DNA of 64,000 nucleotides from Hydrogenophaga sp. BPS33 (GTDB taxonomy: Bacteria; Pseudomonadota; Gammaproteobacteria; Burkholderiales; Burkholderiaceae_C): contig NZ_CP044549.1 in NCBI RefSeq assembly GCF_009859475.1, positions 4,650,001 to 4,714,000 of the forward strand, given 5' to 3'. Positions 1 through 7,818 of this stretch are shown one piece after another. Position 1 is the stretch's first letter; every line of letters begins with the position of its first letter. The position numbers were made by a program, and so were the translations under genes. A model generated the notes under the pieces. It was not told the origin of the DNA and made no database searches. It saw nothing but the letters and a program-made list of their open reading frames with translations.

Positions 1-1
1 C

Positions 2-730
2 ACCGCCGGCGCCGAATGGTGGAGCCTGCGCGCCTGGATGGAGCACGGCGCCACGCCCTATGGCGCCGAGCGGTTGCGCGATGCCATCTTCCAGCACCAG
101 CCGTTCGAGGTGAAGCAGCACATCACCAACTTCATCGCCGAGGAGTTCCGCCACCACGAAGCGAGTTTTCGCATCGCCGATGGCCTGGCCGCGTACGAAC
201 CGATGCCACGCTCGGACTACTTCAAGGACATCATCCCGCGCTTTCACGACGAGTCGGACGAGAAGGCCATGAGCTTCTTCGCCGGTCTCTCGGTCAACAC
301 GCTGTTCGAACAGCTCTCGGGCGACCTGCTGCAGGCGCGCTACGAAAACGCCCGCTTTGCCTCGATCAAGGAAGTGTGCCGGCTGATCCTGCGCGACGAG
401 GCGCGCCACATCCAGTTCGGCCGCATCATCATGCGGCGCTTCTTCACCGAGCTGTCGGCCGAGGAAAAACGCCTGATCGGCCTGAAGGTGGCCAAGAAGT
501 TGCGCGGCAGCCTGCTCAACGGCGTGTACGCCGTGGTCAACCTGCCCGACGCGGAACGCGCACGCTCGGGCCGCAACCGCGCGCTCGCGGCCGACCATGG
601 CCTGGGCGCCACGCATCCCGACGAGGAGATCGGCATCATCCGCATGGGCGTGAACAAGATCCGCGAAGACATCGGCGTGTATGGCGTGGAGATCCCGACC
701 ATCCCCGAGATCGACCAGGTGGTGCACTGA
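2..730 (+). CDS. Ferritin-like di-iron protein, 5' end outside window
   Basis: The reading frame is open from the window edge, so the true start lies upstream; 242 residues are visible. Two ExxH-type metal motifs are seen, EEFRHHE (visible residues 47-53) and DEARH (132-136), with a Glu in a helix between them (about 103). This is the carboxylate/His pattern of ferritin-like di-iron proteins, including AurF-type N-oxygenases. Its TGA overlaps the ATG of the RidA gene (TGATG), so the two are probably translationally coupled. I infer an oxidative role on an unknown small substrate. The exact family (AurF-like oxygenase or other ferritin-like protein) cannot be settled by eye. Confidence 0.75.
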   Translation, partial: TAGAEWWSLRAWMEHGATPYGAERLRDAIFQHQPFEVKQHITNFIAEEFRHHEASFRIADGLAAYEPMPRSDYFKDIIPRFHDESDEKAMSFFAGLSVNTLFEQLSGDLLQARYENARFASIKEVCRLILRDEARHIQFGRIIMRRFFTELSAEEKRLIGLKVAKKLRGSLLNGVYAVVNLPDAERARSGRNRALAADHGLGATHPDEEIGIIRMGVNKIREDIGVYGVEIPTIPEIDQVVH

Positions 731-1131
731 TGGCCATGACCCGCTCCCAATGCATCGCGCCCGACACCGTGGCGCCTCCGGCGGGCCTGTACAGCCACGC
801 GGTGTTGACCCACGGAACGGGCCGCTGGCTGCACATTGCCGGGCAGATCGGCACCGACCGCGCGGGCCAGCTGGCCCAGGGCTTCGAGGCCCAGGCGCAC
901 CAGGCCTGGACCAATCTGGTGGGCGTGCTGCAGGCCGCCGGCATGGAGGTGTCCGACCTCGTGAAGGTGACCACCTACCTGACCGATGCCACCGACCTGC
1001 CCAAGCTGGGCGCGGTGCGCGCGGGCTATCTCGGCTCGGCGCGGCCGGCGTCCACCCTGGTGGTGGCCGCTGCGCTGGCCCACCCCGACTGGTGCTTCGA
1101 AGTCGAGGCCATAGCCTTCCGCCCCGACTGA
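730..1131 (+). CDS. RidA family (YjgF/YER057c/UK114) deaminase-like protein
   Basis: A 133-residue protein of normal RidA length. RidA enzymes hydrolyse reactive enamine/imine intermediates to keto products and ammonia. The active-site Arg is present at residue 105 (SARPAST) and the C-terminal acidic position is kept in the FEVEAIAF segment (123-130). The start is fixed by overlap with the upstream stop, and the stop overlaps the next ATG (both TGATG), giving a tightly coupled three-gene operon with the di-iron protein and an esterase. Because it is embedded in an operon it is more likely a pathway-specific RidA paralogue than the general housekeeping copy; that is inference. Confidence 0.9.
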   Translation: MAMTRSQCIAPDTVAPPAGLYSHAVLTHGTGRWLHIAGQIGTDRAGQLAQGFEAQAHQAWTNLVGVLQAAGMEVSDLVKVTTYLTDATDLPKLGAVRAGYLGSARPASTLVVAAALAHPDWCFEVEAIAFRPD

Positions 1132-2039
1132 TGCCCATGCACACCGTGCCACGCCCACCGGCGATCGAGCGGCTGCTGCGCGAAGTCGGGCCGGTGTGGC
1201 ACCACGACATCCGCAGCGCCGGTGACCGTGTCAAAGAGGCCTACCTGCCCTTGTTGCTGGCCGCGCCACGCGAAGGCGTGAACGTCCACCGCGACCTGCC
1301 CTACGGACCGCATACGCGCCAGGTGCTCGACGTCTACCAGCCCGACGGAGCTCGCCAGGCGCCGGTGGTCGTCTTCGTGCACGGCGGCGCTTTCGTTCGC
1401 GGGAACAAGGACATCAACGCCGCCATGTACGGCAACGTGCTGACCTGGTTCGCGCGCCAGGGTTGCGTGGGCGTGAACGTGGAATACCGCCTGGCTCCGG
1501 AAGCGGCGCACCCCCACGGCGCACTGGACGTGGCCGCGGCCTGCTCCTGGGTGGGCGAACACATCGGCGCATTCGGCGGCGACCCGGCCAGCGTGTGCCT
1601 GGTGGGGCACTCGGCCGGCGGCACCCATGCCGCCACCTACGCCTGCGACCCGGCGCTGGACGCGCAGCGGCGCGACATCGCGTGCGTGGTGCTGGTGTCG
1701 GCGCGCCTGGCCGCCGATACCTTGCCGGAAAACCCCAACGCCGCGGGCGTGCGGGCGTACTACGGCGACGATGAACAGCGCTACGCCGCCCACGCTCCCA
1801 TGACGCATGCGGCACGCCTGGCGCTGCCGGTGTTCGTGGTCAACGCGCAATACGAGAACCCGCTGCTCGACGTGTACGCGGCCGAGTTCACGCACCGCAT
1901 CGCCCAGGCCCGCCGCGCTGCGCCGCGCCACATGAGCGTGGCCGACCACAACCACGTCTCGGTGATGGCGCACTTCAACAGTGGCGAGCAACTGCTGGGC
2001 GAGCAGATCCTGGACTTCTTCGAGGCAGCGCGCCGCTGA
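1131..2039 (+). CDS. Alpha/beta hydrolase, HSL-type esterase
   Basis: A 302-residue serine hydrolase of the hormone-sensitive-lipase/kynurenine-formamidase-like group. It shows the oxyanion-hole HGG (84-86), the family block YRLAPE (119-124) and the nucleophile elbow GHSAGG (159-164, Ser161). The ADHNHVSVM segment near the C-terminus carries the likely catalytic His. No signal peptide is seen, so it is cytoplasmic. The ATG overlaps the RidA stop, which decides the start. Context suggests hydrolysis of an ester or amide (for example an N-formyl group) in the same pathway as the di-iron and RidA proteins. The substrate is unknown. Confidence 0.88.
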   Translation: MPMHTVPRPPAIERLLREVGPVWHHDIRSAGDRVKEAYLPLLLAAPREGVNVHRDLPYGPHTRQVLDVYQPDGARQAPVVVFVHGGAFVRGNKDINAAMYGNVLTWFARQGCVGVNVEYRLAPEAAHPHGALDVAAACSWVGEHIGAFGGDPASVCLVGHSAGGTHAATYACDPALDAQRRDIACVVLVSARLAADTLPENPNAAGVRAYYGDDEQRYAAHAPMTHAARLALPVFVVNAQYENPLLDVYAAEFTHRIAQARRAAPRHMSVADHNHVSVMAHFNSGEQLLGEQILDFFEAARR

Positions 2040-2057
2040 ACGCGCTGCTTGAGTGGT

Positions 2058-2086
2058 TGTCTACTGTCAACCTGCAACGGTATAAC
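2058..2086 (+). promoter_or_regulatory. Candidate sigma-70 promoter for the VOC gene
   Basis: TTGTCT (2058-2063) and TATAAC (2081-2086) are separated by 17 bp, about 40 bp before the ATG at 2128. Both hexamers are close to consensus in otherwise GC-rich DNA. Assigned by eye only. Confidence 0.45.
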
Positions 2087-2127
2087 CGCTGTGCCGGCGA
2101 TCTTGCCGACGCAACCGGAGAGATCGC

Positions 2128-2499
2128 ATGAAAGCCAATCCCGTCGGCTGGTTCGAGATCTATGTGCAGGATGCCGCAAAGGCACGCGCGTTCTACGAAA
2201 AGGTGCTGGGCACCCAGCTCGCAGCCTTGCCGGGTACGGACATCGAAATGTGGGCGTTCCCCATGGCGCAAGGCGCATCGGGTGCGGCCGGAGCGCTCGT
2301 GAAGATGGACGGTTTCCCCTCGGGAGGAAACAGCACGCTCGTGTACTTCGCGTGCGACGACTGCGCCACCGAAGAAGCACGCGTGGTCGCCAACGGCGGA
2401 CGCGTCGAGAAGCCCAAGTTTTCCATCGGCGAATACGGCTTCATCACCCTGGCCATCGACACCGAAGGCAACATGTTCGGCCTGCACTCGATGAAGTAA
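2128..2499 (+). CDS. VOC family (glyoxalase/bleomycin-resistance fold) protein
   Basis: A 123-residue single-module vicinal-oxygen-chelate protein. It starts with the usual first strand (WFEIYVQD), followed by DAAKARAFYEKVLG, and ends with the strand containing IDTEGNMFGLHS, the typical position of the last metal-ligand strand. The closest general type is the stand-alone VOC protein related to YaeR/PhnB-like dimers. A GGAGA ribosome-binding site lies just before the ATG. It follows the esterase after 88 bp with its own promoter-like sequence, so it is probably independently transcribed. No substrate can be assigned. Confidence 0.85.
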   Translation: MKANPVGWFEIYVQDAAKARAFYEKVLGTQLAALPGTDIEMWAFPMAQGASGAAGALVKMDGFPSGGNSTLVYFACDDCATEEARVVANGGRVEKPKFSIGEYGFITLAIDTEGNMFGLHSMK

Positions 2500-2581
2500 C
2501 GCAACCCGCGGTGTGGCGGGAGCGGGCACGCGATGTGCCCCGCACAGGGTTCGTCAACCCCCTCTCGCACGGGAGCATGCC

Positions 2582-3559
2582 ATGCCACACAACAACACCC
2601 TCGATCAGCAGAAGTCCATCCACGAAACGCAGGACCAACGCGACGCGCGCAAGCGCAAATCGGGCGCCTCTGCCGAGAAGAAGCCACCCCCTCGCACTGG
2701 CGCCCGTTCACAGCCCAGCCGGTTGCCTGCGCAGCACCTGAGCGTGGACGAGCAGGAATCGGACCTCGAAGTCCGCCCCCGTTTTCTCGCCCCCGACTAC
2801 TTTGGCAGCCAGAAGTTGCAAGGCCAGGCCGCCCTCATCACGGGTGGCGACTCGGGCATCGGCCGGGCTGTGGCCATTCTGTTCGCCCGTGAAGGGGCGG
2901 ACGTGGCCATCACCTACCTGTCTTCCGACGACGACGCCCGGGAAACCCAGCGCTGCGTGGAAGCCGAAGGCCGACAGTGCCTGGTGCTGCAATGCGATGT
3001 GAAGAGCGCCGCCGCGTGCAAGAAGGCGGTGGCCGCGACGGTGAAAACCTTTGGCCACCTGGATGTTCTGGTGAACAACGCGGCCTTTCAGAAACACGCG
3101 GACAGCCTGGACGACATCGACGATGAGCGCCTGCAGGAAACCTGGGACACCAACCTGGGCGGCTACTTCCGCATGACGCGCGCGGCCCTGCCCCACCTGG
3201 CGGCGGGCGCCTGCGTCATCAACACGGGCTCGGTGGTGGGCCTGCGCGGCAGCGCGCACCTGCTCGACTACGCCGCCACCAAGGGCGCGATCCACGCGTT
3301 CACCAAATCGCTGGCGAGCAACCTGCTGCCGCGCGGCATCCGCGTCAACGCGGTCGCGCCGGGCCCGGTATGGACGCCGCTCAACCCAGCTGACCTGCCG
3401 GCGGAAAAGGTCGCGGAGTTCGGCAAGAAAACCGACTTCCAGCGCGCCGCGCAACCCGAGGAGCTCTCGCCTGCCTATGTGTTTCTCGCATCGTCCACCT
3501 GCTCGGGCTACATCACCGGCATCGTGCTGCCCGTCACCGGCAGCGTGGGTGCGATCTGA
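2582..3559 (+). CDS. SDR family oxidoreductase, YghA-like
   Basis: A 325-residue NAD(P)-dependent short-chain dehydrogenase of the YghA/stress-SDR type. A charged, probably disordered N-terminal tail of about 75 residues precedes a Rossmann fold with TGGDSGIG, then NNAA, a Ser in the NTGSVVG strand and YAATK for the catalytic Ser-Tyr-Lys. It keeps the family C-terminus (APGPVWTPL). I chose the ATG at 2582 because the alignable family region follows it; a GTG at 2513 would add a low-quality extension. Relatives of this group are often induced by general stress. It ends just before a strong hairpin. Confidence 0.9.
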   Translation: MPHNNTLDQQKSIHETQDQRDARKRKSGASAEKKPPPRTGARSQPSRLPAQHLSVDEQESDLEVRPRFLAPDYFGSQKLQGQAALITGGDSGIGRAVAILFAREGADVAITYLSSDDDARETQRCVEAEGRQCLVLQCDVKSAAACKKAVAATVKTFGHLDVLVNNAAFQKHADSLDDIDDERLQETWDTNLGGYFRMTRAALPHLAAGACVINTGSVVGLRGSAHLLDYAATKGAIHAFTKSLASNLLPRGIRVNAVAPGPVWTPLNPADLPAEKVAEFGKKTDFQRAAQPEELSPAYVFLASSTCSGYITGIVLPVTGSVGAI

Positions 3560-3571
3560 CGTGCCCTAGAA

Positions 3572-3598
3572 AACGGGAAGGTGCGCAGCCTTCCCGTT
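3572..3598. terminator. Hairpin between convergent genes
   Basis: A perfect 10-bp inverted repeat, AACGGGAAGG and CCTTCCCGTT, with a 7-nt loop lies 12 bp after the SDR stop and 28 bp from the end of the opposing gene. There is no clear U-run, so termination strength is uncertain. The convergent position fits a shared terminator. Confidence 0.6.
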
Positions 3599-3626
3599 GA
3601 TCTTGAGAGGTCCGTGTCGAACAGGA

Positions 3627-4388
3627 TCAGCTGTTGTCCTTGTTCGACTTGCCAGGCGTCGAGCCGGCCTCGGTCTTGCCCGATGCGCCCGTGCGCTGGC
3701 CCCGGTTGTTGCGCCAGGTGGAGAACTCGTCGGAGAACTTCTTGAAGCGGTCTTCGCGCCACTGGTTGTAGTCCTCGTCCAGCGCTCTCACCTGCTCACG
3801 CCGCCACTGGTCGTAGTCGGGGTCGAACTGCTGGTGTTGTTGGCCGCCGCCATAGCGTCCACGGTCCTGGCCACCATAGTCCTGCCCACCGTAGCCGCCG
3901 CCATAACCCCCAGGGCCGGCGTAGCCTGCGCCGCGGTAGTCGCGGTCCAGACCGCCAGCGCGCTCGAAGGGGCTGCGTCCCGGGTCGCGCAGGCCATACT
4001 GGCCATACTCGCGTCGGCCGTATTCACGGTCCTGGTCGCCGTAGTCACTCCATTGCGACGGTTGCCCACCGCCGTACGAGCCACCCCGCGTGTGGGGCTC
4101 GTCCCACTCGCGCTGGCCCGATGCCTGGCGGTAGCCATAGCGGTCCTGCTCGCTGCGTGAGCGCCAGTTCTGGGAGCTCTGGTCGTCCTGGTAGCCGCCG
4201 CGGTAGTCCTGCTCGCGGCGCCAGTCACCACTTACGCCGGTGGGATGTCCACGGTCTCTGTAATGGTTGCCGTAGTCGCCCTGCTGCTGGCGCGGCGACT
4301 CGCTGCCGCCCTGCTGGCGCGAGGGTTGGCTGTAGGCCTCTTGTTGAGAACCGCCCTGTTGACGGTTCCGATGGTCCTGATGGTTCAT
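3627..4388 (-). CDS. Gly/Tyr/Gln/Arg-rich low-complexity protein, function unknown
   Basis: A 253-residue protein with no recognised catalytic domain. The first 200 residues are dominated by G, Y, Q, R, D and S, with repeated GGYGG, QDYGGQD and DYR motifs, resembling intrinsically disordered prion-like segments. The C-terminal part contains three imperfect units of about 16 residues with a D-x-[DE]-[YF]-x-x-W-R core (FDPDYDQWRR, LDEDYNQWRE, FSDEFSTWRN). The start is the ATG preceded by GGAAGGA; longer upstream reading has no such site. It sits beside a DUF6496 protein and a YghA-like SDR, a neighbourhood that suggests stress response (inference). Confidence 0.8.
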   Translation of the reverse strand: MNHQDHRNRQQGGSQQEAYSQPSRQQGGSESPRQQQGDYGNHYRDRGHPTGVSGDWRREQDYRGGYQDDQSSQNWRSRSEQDRYGYRQASGQREWDEPHTRGGSYGGGQPSQWSDYGDQDREYGRREYGQYGLRDPGRSPFERAGGLDRDYRGAGYAGPGGYGGGYGGQDYGGQDRGRYGGGQQHQQFDPDYDQWRREQVRALDEDYNQWREDRFKKFSDEFSTWRNNRGQRTGASGKTEAGSTPGKSNKDNS

Positions 4389-4425
4389 GAGAATGTCCTT
4401 CCGGTGATAGGTCGAAGATTGCAGA

Positions 4426-4461
4426 CAGATGCCAGGGCCGCGCAAACGCCTTGGGCATCTG
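4426..4461. repeat. Inverted repeat upstream of the low-complexity gene
   Basis: A perfect 8-bp inverted repeat, CAGATGCC and GGCATCTG, separated by 20 bases, lies between the DUF6496 stop and the start of the downstream minus-strand gene. It could be a weak terminator, a 5' UTR structure or an operator. Nothing in the sequence decides between these. Confidence 0.35.
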
Positions 4462-4497
4462 CCGGCGTGCGGCAATGCATGTGCCTGGTCATCTCGC

Positions 4498-4677
4498 TCA
4501 CTTGGACGCACGCTTGGGGACCTTGCCCCCCGCCTCCCGCGCCTCCGACAGACCGATGGCAACGGCCTGCTTGCGGCTCGTCACCTTCTTGCCCGAGCCG
4601 CTTTTCAGCGTGCCCTCCTTCATTTCGTGCACCGCCTTCTCCACCTTCTCAGCCGCCTTGGGTCCGTACTTCGTCAT
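4498..4677 (-). CDS. DUF6496 domain protein
   Basis: A 59-residue basic protein starting MTKYGPKAAEKVEKAVHEM and containing the KKVTSRKQAVAIGLSEAR segment, which I recognise as the short DUF6496 family. The whole protein is this single domain, rich in Lys and Ala with predicted helices; family function is unknown. The start is set by an AGGAG six bases before the ATG at 4677; a TTG 15 bases further upstream is less likely. It lies 114 bp downstream of the ybhN-like gene on the same strand. Confidence 0.85.
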   Translation of the reverse strand: MTKYGPKAAEKVEKAVHEMKEGTLKSGSGKKVTSRKQAVAIGLSEAREAGGKVPKRASK

Positions 4678-4791
4678 GCCGATCTCCTGCAACGAAGACC
4701 TCCGAGAGCAATCGGGATGCCCAAGCCCTGCCGACAGGACGCCCCATCCATGGCGGGTCTTGCCGCAGAGCTTGCCGCAAGCGCCAGACGC

Positions 4792-5772
4792 TCACCGGCG
4801 TGGTGCGAGAGGTGCACGCCCTGCGGCCTGCGTGGGCATCCTCTTGCGCCGTGCGGCCATCTCGCTCCACCCATAGGCCGGCAGCGCAAAGGCCAGCGGC
4901 AACAGGTAGTACACGGCGCGGTAGGCCAGCACCACCGCCACCACTTCGCTGGTGGGCAAGCGGCCCGCGAGCACGGCCACAAAAACCGCTTCGAGCACCC
5001 CCAGGCCGGCGGGCACGTGCGTGATCACGCCGGCCATTGCCGCCATCAGCAACGCGCCCAGCGCCTCGGGGTAGGCCACGCGCCCGCCGAACAACACCCA
5101 GATGATGGCGCCCATCAGCATCCAGCTGGCCGCGCCCGCCAAGACCTGCAGGAGTGCCAGGCGCCCACCGGGCAATGCGAGCGTGTGCTCGCGCCAGCGC
5201 AGGGTGCGCCGCTTCGACATCGCACACAGGACGAGATAGGCCAGGCTCAGCGCGATCATCAGCGCGCCGGCGCCGCGCAACAGCGCTTCGTTCACAGCCC
5301 AGACTTCGGGAAGCCGCGGCGGCCACCCCAGCAAGACCACACCACCCAACGCCAGATAGCCGGTCCAATTCGTCACCATGCTCAGCGCGATCACTTTCGC
5401 CACGGAGGGCGCGTCCAGGCCACCGCGCAGGTAGAGGCGCAGCCGCATCGCGAAGCCGCCCACCAGCGCGCCGAAGTTCAGGTTGAAGACATAGCAGGTG
5501 GCCGCCGTGGCCAGGGTGCGCGGCACCGAAAGTGGATGACCGGTGAGGTAACGGCCCACGAGGTCGAAGCTGGCGTACACGCCATACCCCACCACCGCGA
5601 GCGCCACGGCCCAGACGAGCCGTGCCGCCGGCAGATCCCGCAACGCCTGCCACACCGCCGGCCAGTCAACCGCGCGCGCCTGCTGAGCGACCAATGCCAA
5701 CACCACGGCCGCCAGGACCCAGGGCGCGATGCGCTTGAACCACCGCCATGCGCCCCGCGCCGCCGGGCTCAT
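4792..5772 (-). CDS. ybhN: YbhN-like inner-membrane protein (LPG synthase TM family)
   Basis: A 326-residue polytopic membrane protein of the UPF0104/lysylphosphatidylglycerol-synthase transmembrane-domain family. About seven to eight hydrophobic segments are seen, plus family features such as FNLNFGALVGGFAMRLRLY and the GLGVLEAVF region. There is no catalytic aminoacyl-transfer domain, so it is not an LPG synthase itself. It is the last gene of a unit ybhP-clsB-ybhN, the same order as the E. coli ybhPON locus, separated from clsB by 28 bp. I infer a role in membrane-lipid handling. Confidence 0.88.
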   Translation of the reverse strand: MSPAARGAWRWFKRIAPWVLAAVVLALVAQQARAVDWPAVWQALRDLPAARLVWAVALAVVGYGVYASFDLVGRYLTGHPLSVPRTLATAATCYVFNLNFGALVGGFAMRLRLYLRGGLDAPSVAKVIALSMVTNWTGYLALGGVVLLGWPPRLPEVWAVNEALLRGAGALMIALSLAYLVLCAMSKRRTLRWREHTLALPGGRLALLQVLAGAASWMLMGAIIWVLFGGRVAYPEALGALLMAAMAGVITHVPAGLGVLEAVFVAVLAGRLPTSEVVAVVLAYRAVYYLLPLAFALPAYGWSEMAARRKRMPTQAAGRAPLAPRR

Positions 5773-5800
5773 GGCGGGGTTCCAGGCGCCGCGCGCTGGG

Positions 5801-7012
5801 TCACGGCGCGGTCTCCGGCTCGATGGCCACCACCCGCGGCGCCTTGGCCGAGGACTGCCGAGTCCAGTCCGGAAAACGGCGCAGCGCGTGGAACACCACC
5901 ATGCTGCGCACCGCGATCCAGGCCGAGTGCAGGCGCCCCGGCGTGGGCAGCTCCACCCGGTCGCAGCAAGTCTCCAGCAGGTCGTCGATGCGCGCTCGCA
6001 AGTGCTGCGCGAAGGCCTCGTCGCGCACCACCACGTTGGCCTCCAGGTTCAGGCTGAGGCTGGTGGGATCCAGGTTGCTCGATCCCACGGTGGCCCACTG
6101 GTCATCGATCACCGCCACCTTGCCGTGCAGAGGCCGCTCTTTGTATTCGTAGATCCGCACGCCCGCGCGGATGAGGTGGCGGTACAGGAGTTCACTCGCG
6201 CGCTTGACCCACAGCATGTCGGGCCGGCCCTGCAAGAACAGGTCGACCTGCACGCCCCGGCGCGCCGCGCGCCTCAGGTCACGCAGGAAGCGGTAACCCG
6301 GAAAGAAGTACGCGTTGGCGATGAGGATGCGCTTGCGGGCGCTGCGAATGGCGGCACGGTAATGGCGCTCGATGTCGGTGCGGTGCTCGTTGTTGTCGCG
6401 CGTGACGAAGGCGGCCAGCGCGCTGTCGCCGCTGGCTTCGACCACGCCCTGGCGGCGCAGGCTCGCACGCCAGCGGCGCAGCCATTGGCCACGCGAGGGT
6501 TGTGGTGTCTCGATGTTGGCGCGGCAGAAGGCCTGGATCTGCCCCACCAGGGGGCCGGTGATCTCCACCGCGTAGTCCTGCTTGGACAGATCGCCGAATT
6601 CGACCAGGTGGTCGATGGAATAGTTGATGCCGCCCACGAAGGCCACGCGGCCGTCCACCACCACGATCTTGTTGTGCATGCGGCGCAGCAGGTTGACGCG
6701 CGCGCCCAGCACGCGCTGCACCGGCTCGAACGCGCGCAAGCGCACGCCGGCTTCCAACAGGGGCTCGGTGAACGAGGCGGGCAGGTCCGGCGAGCCCCAA
6801 CCGTCCACCAACACGTGCACCTGGGCACCTCGCTGCGCGGCCTTGAGCAAGGCCTCGTGCAATTGCCGGCCTACCTTGTCGTCGAACAGGATGAAGGTTT
6901 CCAGCAGCACTTCCTTCTCGGCGTTGGCGATCGCTTCGAAGACGCGCGGGTAATAGCCCTCGCCGTTTTCCAGCAGCGTGAGCTGGTTGCCAGGGACCCA
7001 ATGCGAGTTCAT
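5801..7012 (-). CDS. clsB: Cardiolipin synthase B-type phospholipase D enzyme
   Basis: A 403-residue member of the phospholipase D superfamily, close to E. coli ClsB (YbhO), which makes cardiolipin or phosphatidylglycerol by phosphatidyl transfer at the inner membrane. Both HKD motifs are intact: H113-x-K115 with D120 (MHNKIVVVD) followed by GGIN, and H296-x-K298 with D303 (LHGKVAVID) followed by GSSN. There is no N-terminal membrane anchor, as expected for ClsB. The ATG overlaps the stop of the upstream nuclease-like gene by 4 bp (ATGA). It lies between ybhP-like and ybhN-like genes. Confidence 0.93.
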   Translation of the reverse strand: MNSHWVPGNQLTLLENGEGYYPRVFEAIANAEKEVLLETFILFDDKVGRQLHEALLKAAQRGAQVHVLVDGWGSPDLPASFTEPLLEAGVRLRAFEPVQRVLGARVNLLRRMHNKIVVVDGRVAFVGGINYSIDHLVEFGDLSKQDYAVEITGPLVGQIQAFCRANIETPQPSRGQWLRRWRASLRRQGVVEASGDSALAAFVTRDNNEHRTDIERHYRAAIRSARKRILIANAYFFPGYRFLRDLRRAARRGVQVDLFLQGRPDMLWVKRASELLYRHLIRAGVRIYEYKERPLHGKVAVIDDQWATVGSSNLDPTSLSLNLEANVVVRDEAFAQHLRARIDDLLETCCDRVELPTPGRLHSAWIAVRSMVVFHALRRFPDWTRQSSAKAPRVVAIEPETAP

Positions 7013-7749
7013 GCCGCAGCCTCCAGGGCGATGTCGGCGGCCAGCGGCGCATGGTCGGAGAGCCGGTCCCACGGCTGGCGCGCCAGGGGCACGGGCGCGG
7101 CATAGGCCACGTCTCTCACGTAGATGCGGTCCAGCCGCAGCAGCGGCCAGCGCGAGGGAAAGCTGCGCGCATGTTGGCCATGCGCCAGCCGGAACACCTC
7201 GTTCAAGCCGCTGGGGGCCAGCAGCCCGTCGGCTTTCAGGCGCCAGTCGTTGAAGTCACCGGCGACCACCAGGGGCGCGCCATCCGGCACGTGCTTGCCC
7301 ACGATGTCGCAGATCTTCTCCAATTGCTGGCGGCGGTGCGATTCGCGCAAGCCCAGGTGCGCGCACATCACATGCATCTCGGGTCCATGGCCAGGCACGT
7401 CCAGCACACAGTGCAGCATGCCGCGGGGTTCGAAGCCGGGGATGGACAGGTCGTGGTTCTCGTTGTGCAGCACCGGGTAGCGCGACAGGATGGCGTTGCC
7501 ATGGTTCAGGCCTTCGGCCACAGCGTTGCGGCCATAGGCATGCTGCGGCCAGATCTGGTCGGCCAGAAACTCGTACTGCGCGGCGGTCGCGCTGGTGCCA
7601 CCATCCACCTCCTGCAGGAAGACGATGTCGCTGCCGACCTCCCGCACCGCTTCCCGCAAACCGTGGAGTACATAGCGGGTGTTGAACACGTCGTAGCCTT
7701 TGTGGATATTCACTGTCAGAACCTGCATGCTGCATGCTAGGTTCGCCAC
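7009..7749 (-). CDS. ybhP: Endonuclease/exonuclease/phosphatase family protein, YbhP-like
   Basis: A 246-residue protein of the EEP superfamily (DNase I/sphingomyelinase fold). Characteristic blocks are present in order: TVNIHKG near the N-terminus, LQEVDGG (catalytic Glu), a GDFNDW metal/catalytic block, and SDHAPL at the C-terminus (catalytic Asp-His). It is the first gene of the ybhP-clsB-ybhN unit. The start is uncertain: a GTG at 7749 has GAGG four bases upstream, while the ATG at 7728 lacks a ribosome-binding site, so the GTG is preferred. The substrate is unknown; the conserved linkage to ClsB suggests a phosphodiester lipid or headgroup (inference). Confidence 0.87.
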   Translation of the reverse strand: MANLACSMQVLTVNIHKGYDVFNTRYVLHGLREAVREVGSDIVFLQEVDGGTSATAAQYEFLADQIWPQHAYGRNAVAEGLNHGNAILSRYPVLHNENHDLSIPGFEPRGMLHCVLDVPGHGPEMHVMCAHLGLRESHRRQQLEKICDIVGKHVPDGAPLVVAGDFNDWRLKADGLLAPSGLNEVFRLAHGQHARSFPSRWPLLRLDRIYVRDVAYAAPVPLARQPWDRLSDHAPLAADIALEAAA

Positions 7750-7818
7750 CCGGCCTCACCGTGTCAGACAAACGCGCATTCCCGCGTGGGCCAAATGCGG
7801 CCGGGTACGTGGCTTGCC

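Noticed and set aside
3597..4160. Hydrophobic open frame on the plus strand
   Set aside because: It is the complement of the Gly/Tyr/Arg-rich gene; the repeated codons of that gene give Ala/Val/Leu runs on the other strand.
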